DNA of 64,000 nt from Pholis gunnellus (lineage: Eukaryota > Chordata > Actinopteri > Perciformes > Pholidae): NCBI GenBank assembly GCA_910591455.2, contig OU342821.1:9424280-9488279 (forward strand), read 5' to 3'. Made by a program: the position numbers and the translations under genes. Below, one piece after another: positions 62,379 to 64,000 of this stretch (positions within the stretch are counted from its first letter, which is position 1; the number at the start of each line of letters is the position of its first letter). The notes below the pieces were generated by a model. The model did not search any database. It was not told the DNA's origin and worked only from the letters and a program-made list of their open reading frames with translations.

Positions 62379-64000
62379 AATCTATCTCTGCCTGTGTGAG
62401 TTAATGAAATTGCAAATGCCAGGCAGCAATTTGTCTAGAATCAATCAGTGCAGATGTGCTGAGCTTGATTTGATTACACATAAAATTGTGATTTAATGTT
62501 CAGTTGGGGGCATTGTGGTTATTGTAGTCACCATGGACAGGGGTACAAAGAGACAAGACAGAAGTGGCTATTCACATGACTTATTTGTTTTGTTCTTTTG
62601 ATGGACTATTAGCACTAATGTTTCTGGTAATAAGAATATAGTATTTTACAATGTTGTGAGTCTAAACGCTTTTGGAAGTCTGTTAGCGTTTAGTCGGACT
62701 GATCGGATGTAGACCTTCGGGTATAGTGCAAGGGCACTGTTGCTGCATCTTGGGCGAAGCGCCGCCGAACACTAACGTGATTGGTTTAAAGAAATACAAA
62801 CAAGCCGGAACGTTTTTTTTCTCTCTCCCAATACCATAACGATAATGTGTGGAGCCAGAACCTTTCTTTTGCGCTGACACAGTGATAGGTCTGGCTACGT
62901 GAGAGCAGCTAGTCTTCTAAAGATCTGAGACAAATAAAAAGGATTTATCCGTGTTTCAGGATTGTCTTCAGGTTGTGTACATCTCCCCAAAAAGCTTAGA
63001 GTAGATTCTGTATTTCTGAATGAACTTTGATGTTTCCTCCAGTTCTTGTGTGTGTGTCAGGATCAACTGGATTGCAGCAATCGTGTTCTCAGTGTTAAGT
63101 AAGTGATGATACCAGATCAGGTGTTCTGATGGTGGACAAGAAGGCGGAAAATCTGTTATTTTCTAAGGTTGAACGTATCAAAGTGTATTACACGACGGTC
63201 ACTTACCGCAGGGGGAAAAAATGATGTGTATTCATTAAACATCATCAATAAAATAAAAACTGCAGCAATAGTTTTTTTGGCCCTAAGGGGTCAACACAAC
63301 AAGCTGCAAAAACAATGTTGATTCGCTTATCTACGCATCCAGCAGGCAACATTAGCATTCATCTGGAGTTGTGTTTATGGCCACCTGATGAATGTCAGTC
63401 CAGCATTCACTCTCTTTCTAGCTGTGTTCCACTAACGTAATAATTGGCTGTTTAGCAGCTAAGTGCTCCACTGGGTTCACCAGCTAGTTTGTATTCCTCC
63501 GTTTGGTTTTGCTGTTTCCCCGCTGAAAACACGGCGCGTACTGCAGATGAACGGAAACAATTGAGGAAGACGAGAGTGACTCAAATCAGTGAAGCTGTGA
63601 GCCAACAAACCAAAGCTGAAAGATGCTGGAACAGGCGATAATGTTCTGGGGGAGGGGGGGGGGGGGGGGTCCATCAGTACAAGAAACCACTTTCACATGG
63701 TCAAATGATCCAGTGTCCTTTCCTCCAGTTAGCATTAGCTTAACTGCTAGCACACAGCTTGCTGTAGCAAAGAGGCCTCGGTGTTATGCTATGGATACCT
63801 GCAGGTAAACTGTTTTGAGTCCTCAACTTTTAAAGCACGCCTACTACCTGTAACGATACATATACAACTTTATCATAAAGTAGACTCCCCAAGTCGTACT
63901 CTTGACCATTGACACATCTCATTTCCCCTGTTTCTGCCCCTTGCATACTAATCAGAGGAGCAGAAATGACACTAAAGTTCCCAAAGAGAAGAAAACAGGT
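62379..64000. other. Non-coding stretch
   Basis: No gene is supported. A G16 run lies at 63654-63669. The sequence at 63,720-63,750 has the gttagcattagcttaac type of wording common in fish repeats. Confidence 0.55.
63654..63669. repeat. G16 homopolymer
   Basis: Sixteen G preceded by GGGGGA. Confidence 0.95.

Noticed and set aside
1..64000. CRISPR arrays, operons, prokaryotic defence genes, rRNA genes or a viral genome
   Set aside because: None of the required structures (regular direct repeats with unique spacers, tightly packed genes, conserved rRNA cores, long viral frames) is present; the DNA is vertebrate non-coding in character.

Overview
This window looks like teleost fish nuclear DNA. 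It is mostly non-coding, at about 40% GC, and rich in (CA)n, (GA)n and (AT)n microsatellites and unusually long poly-G/poly-C runs. It also carries degraded relics of interspersed repeats that I recognise from ray-finned fish genomes. There are no operons, prokaryotic genes, CRISPR arrays, rRNA genes or convincing tRNA genes. The longest open frames (180-190 codons) are no longer than expected by chance in 64 kb, and several are translated microsatellites.

The one gene element I would defend is a probable first coding exon on the minus strand (28,965 down to 28,879). It encodes a 29-residue signal-peptide-like N-terminus with a good Kozak context and ends exactly at a consensus GTAAGT donor in phase 0. 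A CpG-rich candidate promoter/5' leader lies upstream of it at about 28,980-29,420. If the exon is real, everything to its left (28,878 to 1) is intron 1 or lies downstream of it, and everything right of about 29.4 kb is 5' intergenic DNA. I cannot name the gene. A second promoter-like block on the plus strand (about 2,340-2,850) has a DR1 nuclear-receptor element 14 bp upstream of a TATA box and then a CpG-rich stretch without an ATG. It could be the start of a non-coding transcript or a 5'-UTR exon.

Layout. 1-6.3 kb: non-coding, with the TATA/DR1 block. 6.3-11.3 kb: three fish repeat relics, including a 213-bp-period direct repeat. 11.3-19.5 kb: non-coding with many microsatellites. 19.5-20.05 kb: a palindrome-dense putative regulatory block next to a 320-bp hAT-like MITE with near-identical terminal inverted repeats. 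20-28.6 kb: non-coding, with an ambiguous splice-flanked open block and a perfect 20-bp palindrome near 25 kb. 28.6-29.4 kb: candidate exon 1 and promoter. 29.4-43.6 kb: non-coding, with a 93-bp (TG)n, a fold-back pair of repeat fragments near 35 kb and a polypyrimidine belt at 42.5 kb. 43.6-44.9 kb: antisense LINE relic (endonuclease to RT) containing a perfect 18-bp-arm hairpin. 45-54.7 kb: high-complexity DNA without recognisable genes. 54.7-55.25 kb: 3' end of a related LINE. 56.7-57.4 kb: a non-autonomous element interrupted by a smaller hAT-like one. 57.4-64 kb: non-coding, with a 30-bp G run and a (CA)n-(CG)n Z-DNA-prone tract.

I found no evidence for a novel multi-gene system. The more interesting points are the orphan first exon flanked by G-runs, the DR1-TATA promoter, the CCTCGCGAGG-centred palindrome, the nested and inverted transposon architectures, and the excess of long G/C homopolymers.
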